Assembly (NCBI GenBank): GCA_949825025.1
Contig: OX463786.1
Span: forward strand, 9,597,094 to 9,661,093
Length of the DNA: 64,000 bases
Direction: 5' to 3'
From: Siphlonurus alternatus
Lineage: Eukaryota; Arthropoda; Insecta; Ephemeroptera; Siphlonuridae
The position numbers were made by a program, and so were the translations under genes. The stretch's first letter is position 1; each line of letters begins with the position of its first letter. Below the pieces are notes generated by a model, which saw only the letters and a list, made by a program, of their open reading frames with translations, ran no database searches and was not told where the DNA came from. Positions 1 to 14,677 of this stretch are shown here, in pieces.

Positions 1-491
1 TATATAAATGATGCAAGCATTTATTAATTAAAACATAACATGCATACTCCAATATATATAATATTGTGTTAATAATAACATTACAACATTATTATATAAA
101 CCACTATTAAAACAATTTTATATAAAAGATCAAAGTAAAATTCCACTGATGTTTATACAAAATAAACCTAACATATATAAAGTTTAGAGAATATAATGCA
201 ATGTTGACATATTATAGTTACCTTATATATATTATTAAAAAATTTATATTAAAAAATAGTTTTGAGTTTTTTTTTTTAAAGACCCTATTAAAAACGATTT
301 ATATATATTAAAACATTACATGTATATAACAACTTTATGACTTCTAAAAAAAAAATAAAAGAACATGAAAAGCAGTAAAATGTCATGAAGATCCCTCTCT
401 CAATGTGTATTCTTATTCAAGTTCTTTGTAACAAGGTGGATTTATTAGGGCAAATTATCGAAGAAGAGGTTTATACTGTTTATAAGGGTAG

Positions 492-752
<261 letters not shown>

Positions 753-780
753 GACTTGGCTATATAAGACTAGTAGATAG

Positions 781-2470
781 AGATAGAGGAAACTGAAACG
801 TAATCCAAGATATAAAGAATACAATAGGTAACTTAGTAATTTAATTGAAACACTCTAGGTACATAAAATACCTGTTTAATTTAAATAATATAAAAATTGT
901 ATTTTAATTTATTTATTATGTTAATAAATTTACATATTTTAGTTGTAAATGTATGCTATAGGTGTAATTTAATCATTTATGTGTACTGCGATTATTTTGT
1001 GGTTTGTTTTTCTTTAATTGACATGATCTAAGTTCGTCTATGTGTCTATGTACAACCTAAACGATTGAATAAGGAAGTTTAAGAAGTTGAATTTGATTAA
1101 ATACATTAGGTTTAGTTTATTAAGCAATGTAATTTTAATTTTGTATTAAGATGAATAAATGTAAAATGTAGTCACTATTATGTGTGCATTTTTTAATATT
1201 TTTTAAAACTTATATAATGTATACTTTTAATAATAAATTTTAAAATTAACATGCCATGATTTAAAACATTTTATTTTCACTTCATGTTACTTAAAAAAAT
1301 TACATATATAAAAGTATTTAAATATTTAAAAATTAAATGTATTAGTCAATTAAAAATTCAAAAATAAAATAAATTTACTGATTACAAATAATGATTAATT
1401 AAATAATAAAATTGTTTCTTTATTTTAATATAAATTATTCCATTCTCTGGTAAATAATTATTATTAATGTTTACTCATGCATATTCCGAACGTTTTCAAC
1501 TAAAAGAAAACGCATAATATAGAGTGTTTAACTAGGCCAATTAATGCACGTGTATTAATAACAAAATTTATGATTACTTTTTGCTTCATTTGAAGGCGCT
1601 ATCAATGCAGTTTAAGAAGGTGTGATGAACCAAAACTATTTTTAATATTTATCAACTTTTGTATCGTTTTGTATGGATGCAACAGCAATTTTAAAAAAAA
1701 AATCTCCTAAAATGAATTGCCAGCTGATATTCCACTTCGTTAACAATATTCACAATTAATGAAGATTTCGGTCAGTGGCTGCTTAAAGTTAAAAAAATCA
1801 TCTCCAACTCATCATTAACACGTCTTATAACCTAATATAAATTATATTTTTAACTCAAATAAATATATTTTATTTCTTAATTGCTGTAAATGATAAAAAC
1901 AAAATAATTCTAAAATTTTATGCTCAATAACAGAGGAACGGACGTGATTTGGCAATCTCGTTTTTCCTATATAGAAAATTATGCAAAATAGGAGGAAAAA
2001 TACGAGGATATACGTTAAATGTGAATAGAAGCTGAAATTTCTTTCAACCCAGGTAAATTCAAGGTGCAGTTGAATTTTTTAATTAAAATATAAGTCATTA
2101 TTTTGTTTTTAGAACGTACTGTATTATTTGTATATTGTATATAATATACTGTACTGTGTATATTGTTTGTAATATGCTGAGAATTTAAAGTAATACATTT
2201 AAGCTAAGTTAGAAGTCGAAAAATTAAGTTGGCATGAATAAATTTGAAAACGAAGTGTAAAATGAGAGTATAATTATAAAATTGCAATTTTTATTTTAAA
2301 TTCTATAATTATTATTAGCAGATTCTTTCATATTGATTAAATATATAATTACATAGCCGATAAAATAAATAAATAGGACTTTATATATTTTGATATCAAA
2401 GTTACCACTTAGAGGTTAGTTAATTGAATGTCTTGATTCTTAATACCCCTTCATGGATAACCTCTGTATT
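781..2470. other. AT-rich stretch without a gene
   Basis: Stops in every frame; no splice-linked exon, RNA gene or element end seen. Confidence 0.6.
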
Positions 2471-2479
2471 TATTAACCC

Positions 2480-2660
2480 TGGGGGGTTGGTTGGTAGGGC
2501 GTAGGGAGCCATGGAAAGGGTGGGGGAGAGTTAGGAGCACAAAGCACCGCCCTAGCTCTTTTGATTCGCGGATTAATTGAAATGCCAAGCATTCCTTCTG
2601 GAGCGGTGCGGAGCCCATGATAAAGGAGAGAGTATGAGAGTTCTGCGCTTGCGTTTAAAA
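2480..2660. other. GC-balanced block, unexplained
   Basis: Sharply less AT-rich than both sides, beginning CCCTGGGGGGTTGGTTGGTAG. The reverse strand has CCAACCAACC like the retroposon tails at 5.27 and 8.88 kb, so it may be the end of such an element. Confidence 0.35.
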
Positions 2661-2933
2661 AAAATATAAGGAAATAAACATCATGAGGTGGGGAAAAAAT
2701 ATAGTGAAGCAATGGATATTTTAAATTACATTGTAAATAAAAAAATATGACAATTAAAAAAAAATTAATTCTTAAGCTCAAAATGGATAACTCTCTGACT
2801 GGAAAATGATGTGACGTCATTGTCATGCAGACATTTAACACGCGGAAAAGACGTTGCATGAATATGACGTCATAGCGTCTTTTCTCTCAAATTTTTAAGT
2901 ATTAGGAGGGTTCCAAAATATATAAAAAAAGAT

Positions 2934-3176
<243 letters not shown>

Positions 3177-4148
3177 ATAACTCGAGCATAGTATATGAAA
3201 CTCATGCAGGTTGTTAAATATTATATAAATAATAATTTAATAAATAATATTTATATTTAAATAGTATAAATATTGAAAATTATGTCATATTTTTTAATTT
3301 TTGTTTTATAAATAGATAAATAGATAAGACATCTTGGGGCTATTTGGCTGGCCTATTAACTTCAAGATAATAGTGTTAATTTTACTTGAATTTTAATTAA
3401 TTTTTAAGCATAAATAATGTTTTTTTATTTTTTTTATATGATTATTAGTATTTTGAATATTTTAATATTTAAAATGTGATAAAATTACAAAGCTGCATCT
3501 CTTTATCTACAACATAATGAGGCAGGAGTAAAGTTCGTGCTGTCCAGAGGCGTTTCGCGGGTTCATTATGCAAGTGGCAACAATGAAATTCATTACATTT
3601 ACCTTCTATTGACTGAGGGAAAAGTGGAAATAACTTAATTGAAATTAATCTCAACTTTTAACGTCAGTATAAGGTTGAAATATTAAAATTCTAAAAAAAA
3701 AAAAAAAAAGAAAAAAATGTTTCGGACTTTTCAAATGAAGTTACTCAAGTTACAAATGTTCATTTCCACAGCCAAAGCAAATATAAGGCAATCAACAGGC
3801 TCCCAAAATGAAAGAAAAAAGTGTCTCTTTTCAATATACTCTGCTAATAAATTATTATATAAAAACTCAATCGGTTTCAAATCAGTTCAAATCTTATCCT
3901 GAAATATATATTATGTATTAGCTTCAGTTAGTGTGTGATAGGCTGACTAGAAAAAAATTACACAAAAATAATCTAAAAACTTTTAAGATATGAATATATT
4001 TAGCAAGTTCATTTAAAGGATTATACTGTATCTTTTATTCAATGGCTAAAAATAAAAAGTCTTCCATGTATGAAATGGTTGTAACCAGATTGATTTTCTT
4101 CCATGCTTAGTTCACCATGGGACGGGACGATGAAGTACCTAATTTTGT

Positions 4149-4281
4149 CCACCAGAGTGCAGAACGTAATGGCAGTGTTGGCGCTAGTAGCCCGTATCAA
4201 TAAACTGTCAAATTATGTAAGTTAACATGTAAATCAACAACTTTCACTGTGCATGGACAGTTATTAAACAATACTTTGTTT
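4149..4281. repeat. Interspersed repeat R2, copy 1
   Basis: CCACCAGAGTGCAGAACGTA and AAGTTAACATGTAAATCAAC recur at 43171-43321 in the same order. Confidence 0.65.
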
Positions 4282-4796
4282 ACTAACAACGAGCAGAAAC
4301 TTAAATTCACTAAAAATGCACATATATACAACTATATACTTAGGTGGTTATATATCAATTTAAAATTACTAACCCTATCAATTATAGCTTTTAAAAAAGA
4401 TGATATATTTCAAGTATTTTAACATGCGTATAAAATGATTATTAATAACAACATTAATAACAATGTATAAAAAAAATCTAAGCACACAAATTTTTCTTTA
4501 TCATATATGAAATATCACATCACATACAATGTTATAATAATAATAATAATAAAAAAAGTGTTGAAGCAAATAAGCAATTTTTTATCCTCTAAATGTGACT
4601 AAATTTTTTTTAACCCTAATAAAAATCTACTGTGATAAAAAATCTGGTCTGCAAGAATTTTTCCATTATGTTGAGCAAGTGATTAATCGTATAAGAGGGG
4701 TGGAATGAGAGAGCGCCAATGAAGCAATAATACTCGACATTACAAGGCTAGGATATGTGATTAGGTAATACAATATATACCTCGGGGTACTTTTTA

Positions 4797-5034
4797 CCAA
4801 ATACGAGCTTTTCAGTATCGGCTTGAGCCAAGTATACGACGCTTTGATTGGCTAAAACTGGGCTTGAGCTCAAAAGTAAAGCCGCAAAGAGGCTATAGGT
4901 GTTGGTTTTGTCAGGATCAAGAGGAGACTCGGCGCAAGTCGAGAAAATGCATTGATTGGATGGAAAAATTAAATTTTAACTCGGCTTGCGCCGAATTTTT
5001 ACGAACCACGCCGAACAAAAGCTCGTATTTTGGT
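4797..5034. mobile_element. MITE with 17-bp inverted ends
   Basis: ACCAAATACGAGCTTTT at the left pairs with AAAAGCTCGTATTTTGGT at the right with one insertion; GGCTTGAGCC and GGCTTGCGCC repeats inside. The short open frame across it (to 5088) is not convincing as a gene. Confidence 0.55.
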
Positions 5035-5216
5035 TCTGTTTCTGTCACAAAGTGTGACGAACTTGAAATTTTGAGGGGTATAGACTAGGCTATTTTTATA
5101 CTCACAAAATTCTATATTTCATTATTTCTTAAAGCTGCAGCGTCCCAAAAAATGCAGTGCAGTCTATGAGCTGTTATGAACCCGATATCATACTGAAGAA
5201 ATCTCCAAATTTTAAT

Positions 5217-5291
5217 AATATTATATATATTTAGGGGGCATACATGACCAAAATGTGTGAATTGCCCCAAAATACCAACCAACCAACCTTA
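5217..5291 (+). mobile_element. Very short retroposon 3' end with (CCAA)n tail
   Basis: About 65 bp ending ATTGCCCCAAAATACCAACC and CCAA repeats, flanked by AATATTATAT on both sides (5217-5226 and about 5291-5300). The same tail occurs at 8862-8888. Confidence 0.5.
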
Positions 5292-7914
5292 ATATTATAT
5301 TAGTTTCATAGGAAATATTGACTTGTTTCCTTAGAAATTAGTAGTCAGGACTCATTCATGATATTAAAAAAGAAATAAAAACAAGATTAGTATATAATTA
5401 TTATTATGTAACTTTCGTTATTATTATTAATTTGGTTTCTTTATTTTATTATATATTTCGTGGGCATATTGTAAGATATTATAATATAATATTTAATTTT
5501 TAAAAGAACCGCAATATATAATAATAATTTTACTTGCATGATTATCGTACGCATAATGGGAAGTCATTGCTCAGCAATCTATCACAGAATTTACTTAGCT
5601 GTGACTAAGAGAATCATGGAAACCTAAGTCAGGATGGTCAACAATATTATTGATGGCACCTTACATTTAAATGAATGCGGTTTCTTTTAGCAGCCACTGT
5701 GGATAAAATTTTGACTCAGATCAAACTCACAATTTCAATTGAAAGTTAAGAAACAGCGGCGAGATAAAGAAAGTATGCAATGATGTACCTCTTGTTTTAA
5801 ATGCCCAGTCTGTGAGCCATTTTAAAAGACGCGACAATATTCAAGCAAGGCGCAAAGTGTTCGTCGACGCTTCAGTAATCTCAAAATGACTTGAACATTT
5901 TCTTCTCTCTTCTTTCTTAATCTCAACCTAATAAAAAGGTAAAATTAAGAATAAAATTGTAACTTTATTGTTTTTAATTTAAGAGAAGGAAAAAAAATTC
6001 CTCATCATAAAGTCTTTCAAGAAAAAGCTAATTAATTCAAAGGTTGTTTAATTAAATAACAATTTTTCACTTTAATGAAATCTAAAAGTCTTTCGCTATT
6101 CTTTTATAGTAATTGACATTTAACAATTTTTCACATGTAATGACATTTTTTTTCTTTTGTTACTTTTGTATTACAAAATAAAGTAATAATCAGGCAATAA
6201 TAAAGCCTTTTTTCGTTTTATATAGAATTCCCATATATAGCACTATGTATATAGGTATGATTAATTGAGTGTAATTAAATAATTATACTGTATATCCATT
6301 TATCCATCAAGATTGCCACAATTAATGTCAATAAATAAAGCTGTGTTTTATCTTATTGTTTCAGTTTTTCTTCAATAAAGTGAAAAATAAATTATAATGA
6401 ATATTTTAAAATGTATTCATTATTATATAATATAAATTATGTATTGTATTTTTTTTTTTTCATGGAAGTTTCTTTCCAATTTTACAAAAAATTTAATATT
6501 CATCCGTCATAGCACATGAAGACCTGAACAAAATTGTAATATTAATACATTATGATAACAAAGAGTGTATCATATTTACATTATTTTCTTTAAAATATAA
6601 ATTTTCCAAACTTTAAAAATTAAATTCCTCTTTCCATAATTTTTTTAATATATTTAATAAAACATGTTTTCTAAGAAAAGACAACTATTGGAAATTAACT
6701 CTCTCTCAACATGATTTTCTGTTCTTTTACAGAGGATTAAAGATTTTTAACTTACTTTTTTTTTTATCTCGTTAGATTATACAGAAGTTTTCAAATTACG
6801 TATATCACCCTTCTCTCTGCTCAATTCTCCCAGCACCAAATACAAGGAAAGTCGTATGTCTTATCTAAAACTTTCACAGTAATTTCTACCATTGTCTTAA
6901 GGAGATTTCGACGCGTAAATAAACCTCCCTTAACTTATTTTAACTCTGTTATAAAGTATTATATTTTCTAAATTGGTATTATGTTTGAAATTTCTGGCTC
7001 TTCGTGGACTAAAATAAATAATCTTTTTGAGTTTGTGGATTTCTTTCAAACCTGGGTGCTGGTTACGCACGGTCTGTATATTATATAACATTTTAATAAT
7101 TGGCAAATATTAATGAAATTGAAACATAATTGCCTATATTCTGGGAGTTTTCACATGACTCGAATGCAAGTTGGTTTTTGTTTACAATATTCAGTGCAAT
7201 AAAAAGACATAATTGCGATTCCATCACTATCAATTATGAACTGATTTTATTTTTTTATTAAAATATTAATAAATTTAATAATAATGTTAAAGTCAATGTT
7301 ATCCGTGTTTATTTATTACAGCAATTAAAATTAAAAATTATTGATAAAAATAAAAAAACAAATAAAATAAAAAATAATAACTAATTTTTACGTTTAACAA
7401 AAATTAAGTAATAAAATTATAATTTAATAATGTTTTGTTAAATCTTATATTGAAGTTCCCTTAATTCTATTATTTCTTTTTTCTTCTCTTTTTAAACTCG
7501 TCTTTTTTATATAAAACGGAAGGCAAGAAGTTTGTTCCTTTGTTCAAATAACTGCAGCAGTCTTAACATTGAAGATTTACTGTTTGGCATGGCGGAGGAT
7601 AAAAGGGGAGGAGCTAAAAACGATGTAATTGAAGCAAGAAGAAGAAGCGTCTCCTCATTAAATCCTTGCTCTATTAAAGTAATTTGTAATTAACTTCATG
7701 GTGGCTTATACAATGACGTCACAGCTATGCGGAATATAACGTATATAACTAATTAGCATCGTCGTACAAACAATGTGTTAAACATCATATTCTGTTGTGT
7801 GTATTAATTATTATATAGAAAACTTGATATTTAATATTTAAAAGGTATATTATAGTATTGAAATGAAATTAAATTAGAATTTAAGTAAGAACTTATTGTG
7901 TAGAAAATTGTTCT

Positions 7915-8165
7915 GAGAATGAGGGAAACGTGGAAATCTCAGCCAGGATGGACGCTACAGCTTTTGTCAATAAACCGGAAGTGCAATGGTCCAAAGCCAG
8001 GGGAACCACATAGTGGAAAAGCGCAACGATTTACCCCTGGGTGGGAAATGTGTTTTTTGTTCAAAATGGTCACCCATCCAACTACTAATCATGCTTGACT
8101 TCGGTGATCTGACGAGACCCTGCAGTCAAGAGCACTGCACCACACCTCCCACACACTGTAACTAT
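7915..8165 (-). mobile_element. 5S-rRNA-derived SINE, partial copy
   Basis: The minus strand carries GATCACCGAAGTCAAGCATG and GGATGGGTGACC, then the same body as 36065-36450 (CCTGGCTTTGGACCA, GTTTCCCTC). The 3' part is missing. Confidence 0.78.
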
Positions 8166-8522
8166 ATACGCTATTGAAAGCGTCTACCCAAACATAAGGG
8201 TATTCTGATTATTAAGAACTTATTTTCTTTTTTATTATTTGGCTTTAATGACAACACAATGATTTTTTTTTTTTTTTTGTTTTTTTTTTTTAGGTTTAGA
8301 AAAGACGATGGAAACAATACAAAATCAGCTAACTTGAAGCCTTTGTTATAAAATGCATTAAATATATTCATCTACAAAATTTGAGTACTAAAATTTTAGA
8401 AAGACTTTGCACTCTTCTAACATTTGTACTTCTACACGGAACACCCTTATACTGTAAACTGCAGGAAAAAGCAAGCACTTGAAGTGACTGTTGGAAAATA
8501 ATAATGTTCTCCTTACTCAGAT

Positions 8523-8911
8523 GTATCCTAATGTGTCAATGGAGTATCGATCTCAATTTTTTTTATTGCAAAAATGGATAGAGGGTGCAAAGTTATGCTA
8601 CCCTGATTTTTTTCAGATTTTTTAGAGTCCGGGAACTATTTATAAAAAATTATTGAAAGTTCTTTTTGTGACGTCACAAGACGCCGCTCCTTAAGAAAAA
8701 TATAGGACCTGCCGCCGCGTGACGTCACAAAAAAAACTTTCAATAATTTTTTAAAAATACTTCTTGATGGGCTCTAAAAAATCTGAAAAAAATCAGGGAA
8801 ACATAACTTTGTACGCTCTATCCATTTCTGCAATAAAAAAAAATGAGGTCGATACTCCATTAATTGCCCCAAAATACCAACCAACCAACTATTAGATGTA
8901 TCCTAAAATTT
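8523..8911 (+). mobile_element. Composite insertion: family G MITE inside a (CCAA)n-tailed retroposon end
   Basis: AGATGTATCCTAA occurs directly before (8519-8531) and after (8894-8906) a unit made of TGTGT, the MITE and ATTGCCCCAAAATACCAACC plus CCAA repeats. The 13-bp duplication is of LINE/SINE type, not MITE type. Confidence 0.5.
8539..8863. mobile_element. TGACGTCA-bearing foldback MITE (family G), copy 1
   Basis: AATGGAGTATCGATCTCAAT at the left and its inverse at the right; arms meet at a centre carrying two TGACGTCAC sites around GCCGCTCC. Contains the conserved ATTGCARAAATGRATAGAGGG inner end. Confidence 0.8.
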
Positions 8912-9152
8912 CTAAATACCTTGCTGTCTTAAGATGTTAACTATAAAGTCTGACAATGTTTTGAGGGTGTCTTGTTTCTTATAACTAATTGTTTTAATAA
9001 TTTAATTAGATAAGACTCTGTTAATTAATTAGCTTCATATTTTATACACTTTAATATTATAACGTGTTTTTACAAGATATTACATTATTGATTTAACAAA
9101 TTTTATATCTAAAAATATATTTTGGGGTTACACTATTTTACATATGACATAA

Positions 9153-9371
9153 AGGCGGATTCACATGGCGATTTCCAGCCTGCGACGCGAAGCGAATAAT
9201 GCGCACTTGCTATAACATCCGTTTGCAGCCATATTTGGCGACTAAAAAAAAAAGCATCGTAATTTAACGTGAAATTCGCCGCGGCAATGGCGAATTTGCT
9301 TTCGCATAGAATTTCACAGTTTGTTTGACAAAATCGCGTCGCATCGCCGTTGTCACCATCTGAATCCGCTT
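9153..9371. mobile_element. PIF/Harbinger-like MITE, copy 1
   Basis: AGGCGGATTCACATGGCGA at the left, inverted at the right, flanked by TAA on both sides. CpG-rich palindromic segments (CGACGCGA / TCGCGTCG) lie inside. Length 219 bp; the three-base TWA target points to PIF/Harbinger. Confidence 0.72.
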
Positions 9372-9430
9372 TAAGATCGATTAAAAATTGCCATGCGGAG
9401 GGAGTCATATCAGTTTTGTCGTAGCATATA

Positions 9431-9462
9431 CAAGGTTGGTAAAGGTACCTTTACCAACCTTG
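9431..9462. mobile_element. 32-bp perfect palindrome flanked by an 8-bp duplication (hAT end-to-end remnant)
   Basis: CAAGGTTGGTAAAGGT followed directly by its exact reverse complement, with AGCATATA on both sides (9423-9430 and 9463-9470). CAAGG fits the hAT YARNG end rule and 8 bp is the hAT duplication length. The element consists of two terminal inverted repeats with nothing between them. Confidence 0.8.
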
Positions 9463-9470
9463 AGCATATA

Positions 9471-12400
9471 ACAGCGTATGCGACATCACAGTGAAAAGTG
9501 CAGTATATTAAAATTTCATAAACTAGAAACTCCTAGGTCTTTTTGAGCATACTGAATAATTTTCAAACTACTAAGATTGTACCATCATATCACAGAGACC
9601 ATATAGAGGACATAAAGGACCAAGAGATGGCGCTGACGTCTGCAAATTTTGCTCTTTGCATCGAGGATACGGCAATACCTATAGCATGGGGAGAATCACA
9701 AAAATTCATTTACATGATTTTACAATGTTAATCATATACAGCAATCCTCGCCAGACGCACGTAGTTCCAGCAGTTACTACTAGGGGGTGCACTAACTTTA
9801 TGACGCCATGTTCATCCCCTCCACTCCAGCTGTTTTCCGCTATTACGTACGTAATTAGTGTATAGCGGACTATAGCGACAGGCAGGAAGCAGTTAGAAAA
9901 TTTTAAAGAAAAGAAAATAAATAAAAAAGGTTGGGGGGAGGAATTTTGCCCAGTACTGAGGATTATTAAAAGTATATTTACTCATCACACTAACATTTTT
10001 TATTTAGTCTTAAATCAATTTTTAAGACAGTTTTTCAATTTTATACTCTCCATTTAAATAACACGTTGCGTATCTGCAAGGTGTTAGGTACTTACAGTAC
10101 GTTATGGCGGGGCGCATGGAGGCTACCTGAACATCATCTATAATGTTCTTATAGATCATATTAAAACTTCACTTGTAAAAAAACTTAATATAAAATTTTT
10201 AAACTCATTATTAAATTTAATATTATAAAGATCTAAGAGACACTAAAAACTCCCAGATCGTTTATAAAAAAAAAACTCTTAACTATAAAGTTTTTCAATT
10301 TTATCATCACTGATAATCTCTTTATATTCGATATTGCAGCACTCTTTATCCTCACCCTCTGTATGTGATTATAAAGGAACATCGTGTAGGGGGGACTGCT
10401 TTTTGTCACCACAATCCCCCCCTCCCTCCCCTTTTATAATAAGAACAACGAGGTATTTAATATTATCCCTCAACTGTTGCAAATCATAAGTACAACAATA
10501 GAATTTTTGTTCAATAATAACATTCAATGTTTGTATTCATTGCAAATTGCATCACGGTAATAAATATGTTTTATACTTTTACACGCTTTTAAAGTAAATA
10601 TATTATATTTTATATTATTGTTTCTTGGTAATATTTTATTTTTATGGGATATAGTATATGGTACAATTTTTCATAGAATTACCAGACTTTTTCATCATTT
10701 TTGGGAATGAATTGAACTCGTGTTCAATTTCAGGTAAAAATGTGTTCAAAAAAAATTTTTTTTGTTGCTGTTCTGAGTATTTTGCATATAGCAATTTTTA
10801 ATTTCAACCCATGCCAGATTTCAGCAAAATTCATTGATGGATTTTTTTTTTTTTTAGTGGAAATCCTATTGAACATTTTTTTCCAAATATTTAATTATTA
10901 TATTATATGAAATAGCAATCGGTGTGAGGATATAAAAAAAATAAATTATTTGAAGTGTTCATCAAACTATTGCCATAAGATTTAATTTTCTTTTATACTT
11001 AACATTTTTACATTATATTCAAAATTTACCGTTTTATTTATTCAATTTCAATAATCAATTTATTATTTAGGGAGTTTTGTTCACCTACCTTTATTGATAT
11101 TACCTTTTTTTATTGTATAACAATTAATAAGTTGGAATTATTGCATTTTGTACTTTCATACGCGTATTAATAAGTATAAAATCGAAGTTTATGAAACGTC
11201 TAAATGTAAATTACTATTTACAGTAAAATAATGTATGATTATTTTTATTTTAAAATAAAAAATATACTGATAAAAAAAAATTGAAATACCGAAAAGCCAG
11301 CTAAGAACGTAAGTCTATAAATTTGGATAAGAAATTTAGTTTGAGGATAAAAAAAATGTTATGATACAAGTGCAATCCGAATATAACCGTTATAAAATAA
11401 CTGTAAAATATTAAAATTTTATCACGACAATACGCTGTCAATTTGCTGATAAAATAATTGTGTTTTTAATATCTTATCTTTCATTGGCAAAATACAATAA
11501 TGCATAATATTACATTTATTTTAGTCAAATTCTAAATTAAAAATCAATCATGGGGAAAATTAATAAGGTTGCACGAGCAGTTCATTTACTGATAATGTGT
11601 TAACCTATATAAGTGCATAAATTATATTTCAAAATCACACCTGATATACACCACAGACTTAAGTTTTCTAATGAATTTTGTCAATAATATTTTCATGTAA
11701 ATGATTTATTGCTTCTATTACGCATAATATTTAAGTGTATTTACATACGTACATATGCATTTTTTATGAAGATATAAAGCATTGATTGATCAATGCTGAA
11801 AAATAAAGATGTAAATATGAATTTTCATAGATAATATAATATGGATAATATGTATCATAAGGACAATTCGCTTTAAAAAAATAATCATAAAATATAGAAC
11901 ACAGCAAGAAGACATTTCTTGTTTTAAATAATTATAAAATACCATACATATATTTTTACATTTTTCACATAATAAGCACATACAGAGAAAATTTACCTTT
12001 TGTTTATATTTAAAATGATCTCGACTGCACACATCTAAATCCAGTGATGTGGTGGTCATTAAAACACAAGGGTATTTATCAAAGCATTATTCACAATTTA
12101 ATTAGATTCTTTTATAAAATAACATCAGTAACGTTTTTAATTAGCTTTTATATACAACAAAAAAAAATGTACAAAGCAGTTTTAACTATATATTATATTA
12201 TATAAGGATTATACGTTATATTATAATCCGTAAAAGTTACAAATGTAAATAATCTCCTCTGTTTTTCCACTTCATTCTGAATGTATCTCATTTGAGATGT
12301 CAATCAATTTTAATGACTATTAGGGTAAATATATCATTTTATATATACCTGTATATAAAATGAATAATGTTGTAGTCAATATAGATTGTTATGCATATTG

Positions 12401-13060
12401 ACTAATAATCAAAATTAACAATTATAATGATACAGTGATTATTAATTAATAATGAGATTTCATTAGTAAGCTAAATTTTGTTGATTTGTTTTGTTTAATA
12501 TATCACTAATATTAATATATAAATTGAAATTAGTGCAATTGTAATGTATTTTGAAAAAAAAAATCATGTTGATGTTAGTAAGAATTCCAAAACTAATTAC
12601 TTTAATTAGATAATTACAAATGATACCAAATCTCAATTAAATTTTTTTGCTCAAAATCGTAATATATGATGTATCAATTACATTTTTTACTGTGCTTATC
12701 AAATATTAGATATTTATATATTATTTTGTATGACACCTGATACTTATCTATAACTATAATATGTTGTGGGCAACTATAACACAAATTATCTTTCAATTTG
12801 TAGTATATGTTTATTATGCAGTGCTTATGTTAGAATTACCCCCCATTTGATGATGCATTCGATCTTATACATCGATTTTCATCTTACATATTTTTAATAT
12901 TTAAAAATAAAAAAATTATTAAAATAAAAATATATAAAACAATGGATTTTTAAAATATTTGCACTGTTATTTTAAAGTACAAAAATATTTAATTTCTTTA
13001 TTTAAAAAAAAAATAATTTTTAATTTATTTATAAATAAAAAAAATAACAATTTATGTAAC
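9471..13060. other. AT-rich stretch without a gene
   Basis: Only short chance frames. 9600-9890 is more balanced but shows no coding frame longer than about 60 codons. Confidence 0.55.
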
Positions 13061-13924
13061 TACAAGAAAAATGAAAGTAATGTCAGTGTGTCTGTGGTGA
13101 CTAATGAAAACACTCGCAGACTCCATCTCTGTTTATCTTGTAGCGAACTCACGCATGTTATTTGGATTCTCCAGTAATGATGTGCTGCAGCTATTTGGCA
13201 CAATGCACAGAATATGCTTGTATGTTGTATGTGATTGAATTGATTTGGAAAACAGAATATAAGCCACATGTAGCTATACGGTATCCAGTCCTAGGATTTG
13301 ATTCTGTTTCATGCCATAGTTTTTTATTAATAATTTTTACAATGTTACAAAAGTATATGAAATTTAATCATTTCATCTATATTTAGTGCTAAAATTGTAT
13401 AATCCAAAAATTCAATTGATTTAATATTGTACAATAAAATTATTAAATGGATACTAAAAATAATTATATTACAAATAAAATAAATATTTATTTGTTTTTA
13501 TAAATTAAAATGCAAAACAGGGATTATACTATTGATATTCGATTATTGCCCATAATTTCATAATCACATGTTATCGTAAGTTATTTCCACTAAAATTTAA
13601 AAACCCTAATTTGAATGTATAATATAATTTTTTTCTTCGGTATCTTTGAAGCATCTAAACCCTCCTAAAATGATATATTATATACGTAAATTATTTAAAT
13701 ATTATTTTACTACTTTGCCAAATTCCTCCTATATTACCTGTACCCTATCATCACTATATTCTATATAATACATTTGAAGACAGGTGTGTTATCTAGCATG
13801 TTTACAGCTTGTTGTAAATCCTTTATTATACACCTAAAATTCTTTTTGTACCAAAATAAAGTCAACTTATAAATATTTATAAATTGTCCTCTTTTTTACT
13901 TTACCGTTTTCTGTCCAAGGGGGT

Positions 13925-13927
<3 letters not shown>

Positions 13928-14002
<75 letters not shown>
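13928..14002. repeat. (AG)n microsatellite
   Basis: Pure AG run of about 75 bp. Confidence 0.95.
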
Positions 14003-14005
<3 letters not shown>

Positions 14006-14635
14006 AAACAATAACCGTAAAAATTCACAAGTGTATTAAAATTTAAAATATTTTTCCTATTTGTGACATATATTGTCATATTATAATTTTGAATAGGTCG
14101 GCAAAGGTAAAGGAAAGTCACATTTCTCGTTGCTAAAGCGGCGACCACACACATTGCAAATAATACCCCCTTGACGTTCCTAACATATCTCCCTTACATG
14201 CAGTTAACCCCCTTCGGTTAATTTCATACCCTTCAGTAGCATGCAGAAATCTTATTAGTAACTCCCTCCATAACTAAAAAAAATATCCTTTAATGTGTAT
14301 ATTATAATGTTAAAATCCCTTGGATAATATGTTTAATCATTTTATGTACTATAATTTACTTTAAATAATTTATAATTGAGAATTTTTATAGTGTTGTGAC
14401 TAAATCTATATGTAGTTGTAATTTTATCATTATAAATTAACATTTTCACGTAATTATGTCTGAATTGCCATGATGATTTAATTATTGAACTTGTTTTCAG
14501 ACTTTTGAGTTGCAGATATTTTATTTCTGTATAATATATCATACTTATGCATAATGTCATAAATAAGCCAAGCATCATTGTTTTTATGTATATTATTATA
14601 CTGTATATCGTTGTATAATTATTATATTTTGTATT

Positions 14636-14639
<4 letters not shown>

Positions 14640-14676
<37 letters not shown>
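14640..14676. repeat. (AT)n microsatellite
   Basis: Pure AT run. Confidence 0.9.

Positions 14677-14677
<1 letters not shown>

Noticed and set aside
4864..5088. 74-codon frame as a small zinc-binding protein
   Set aside because: It sits across a MITE with 17-bp inverted ends and starts at TTG; the cysteines have no recognisable spacing.
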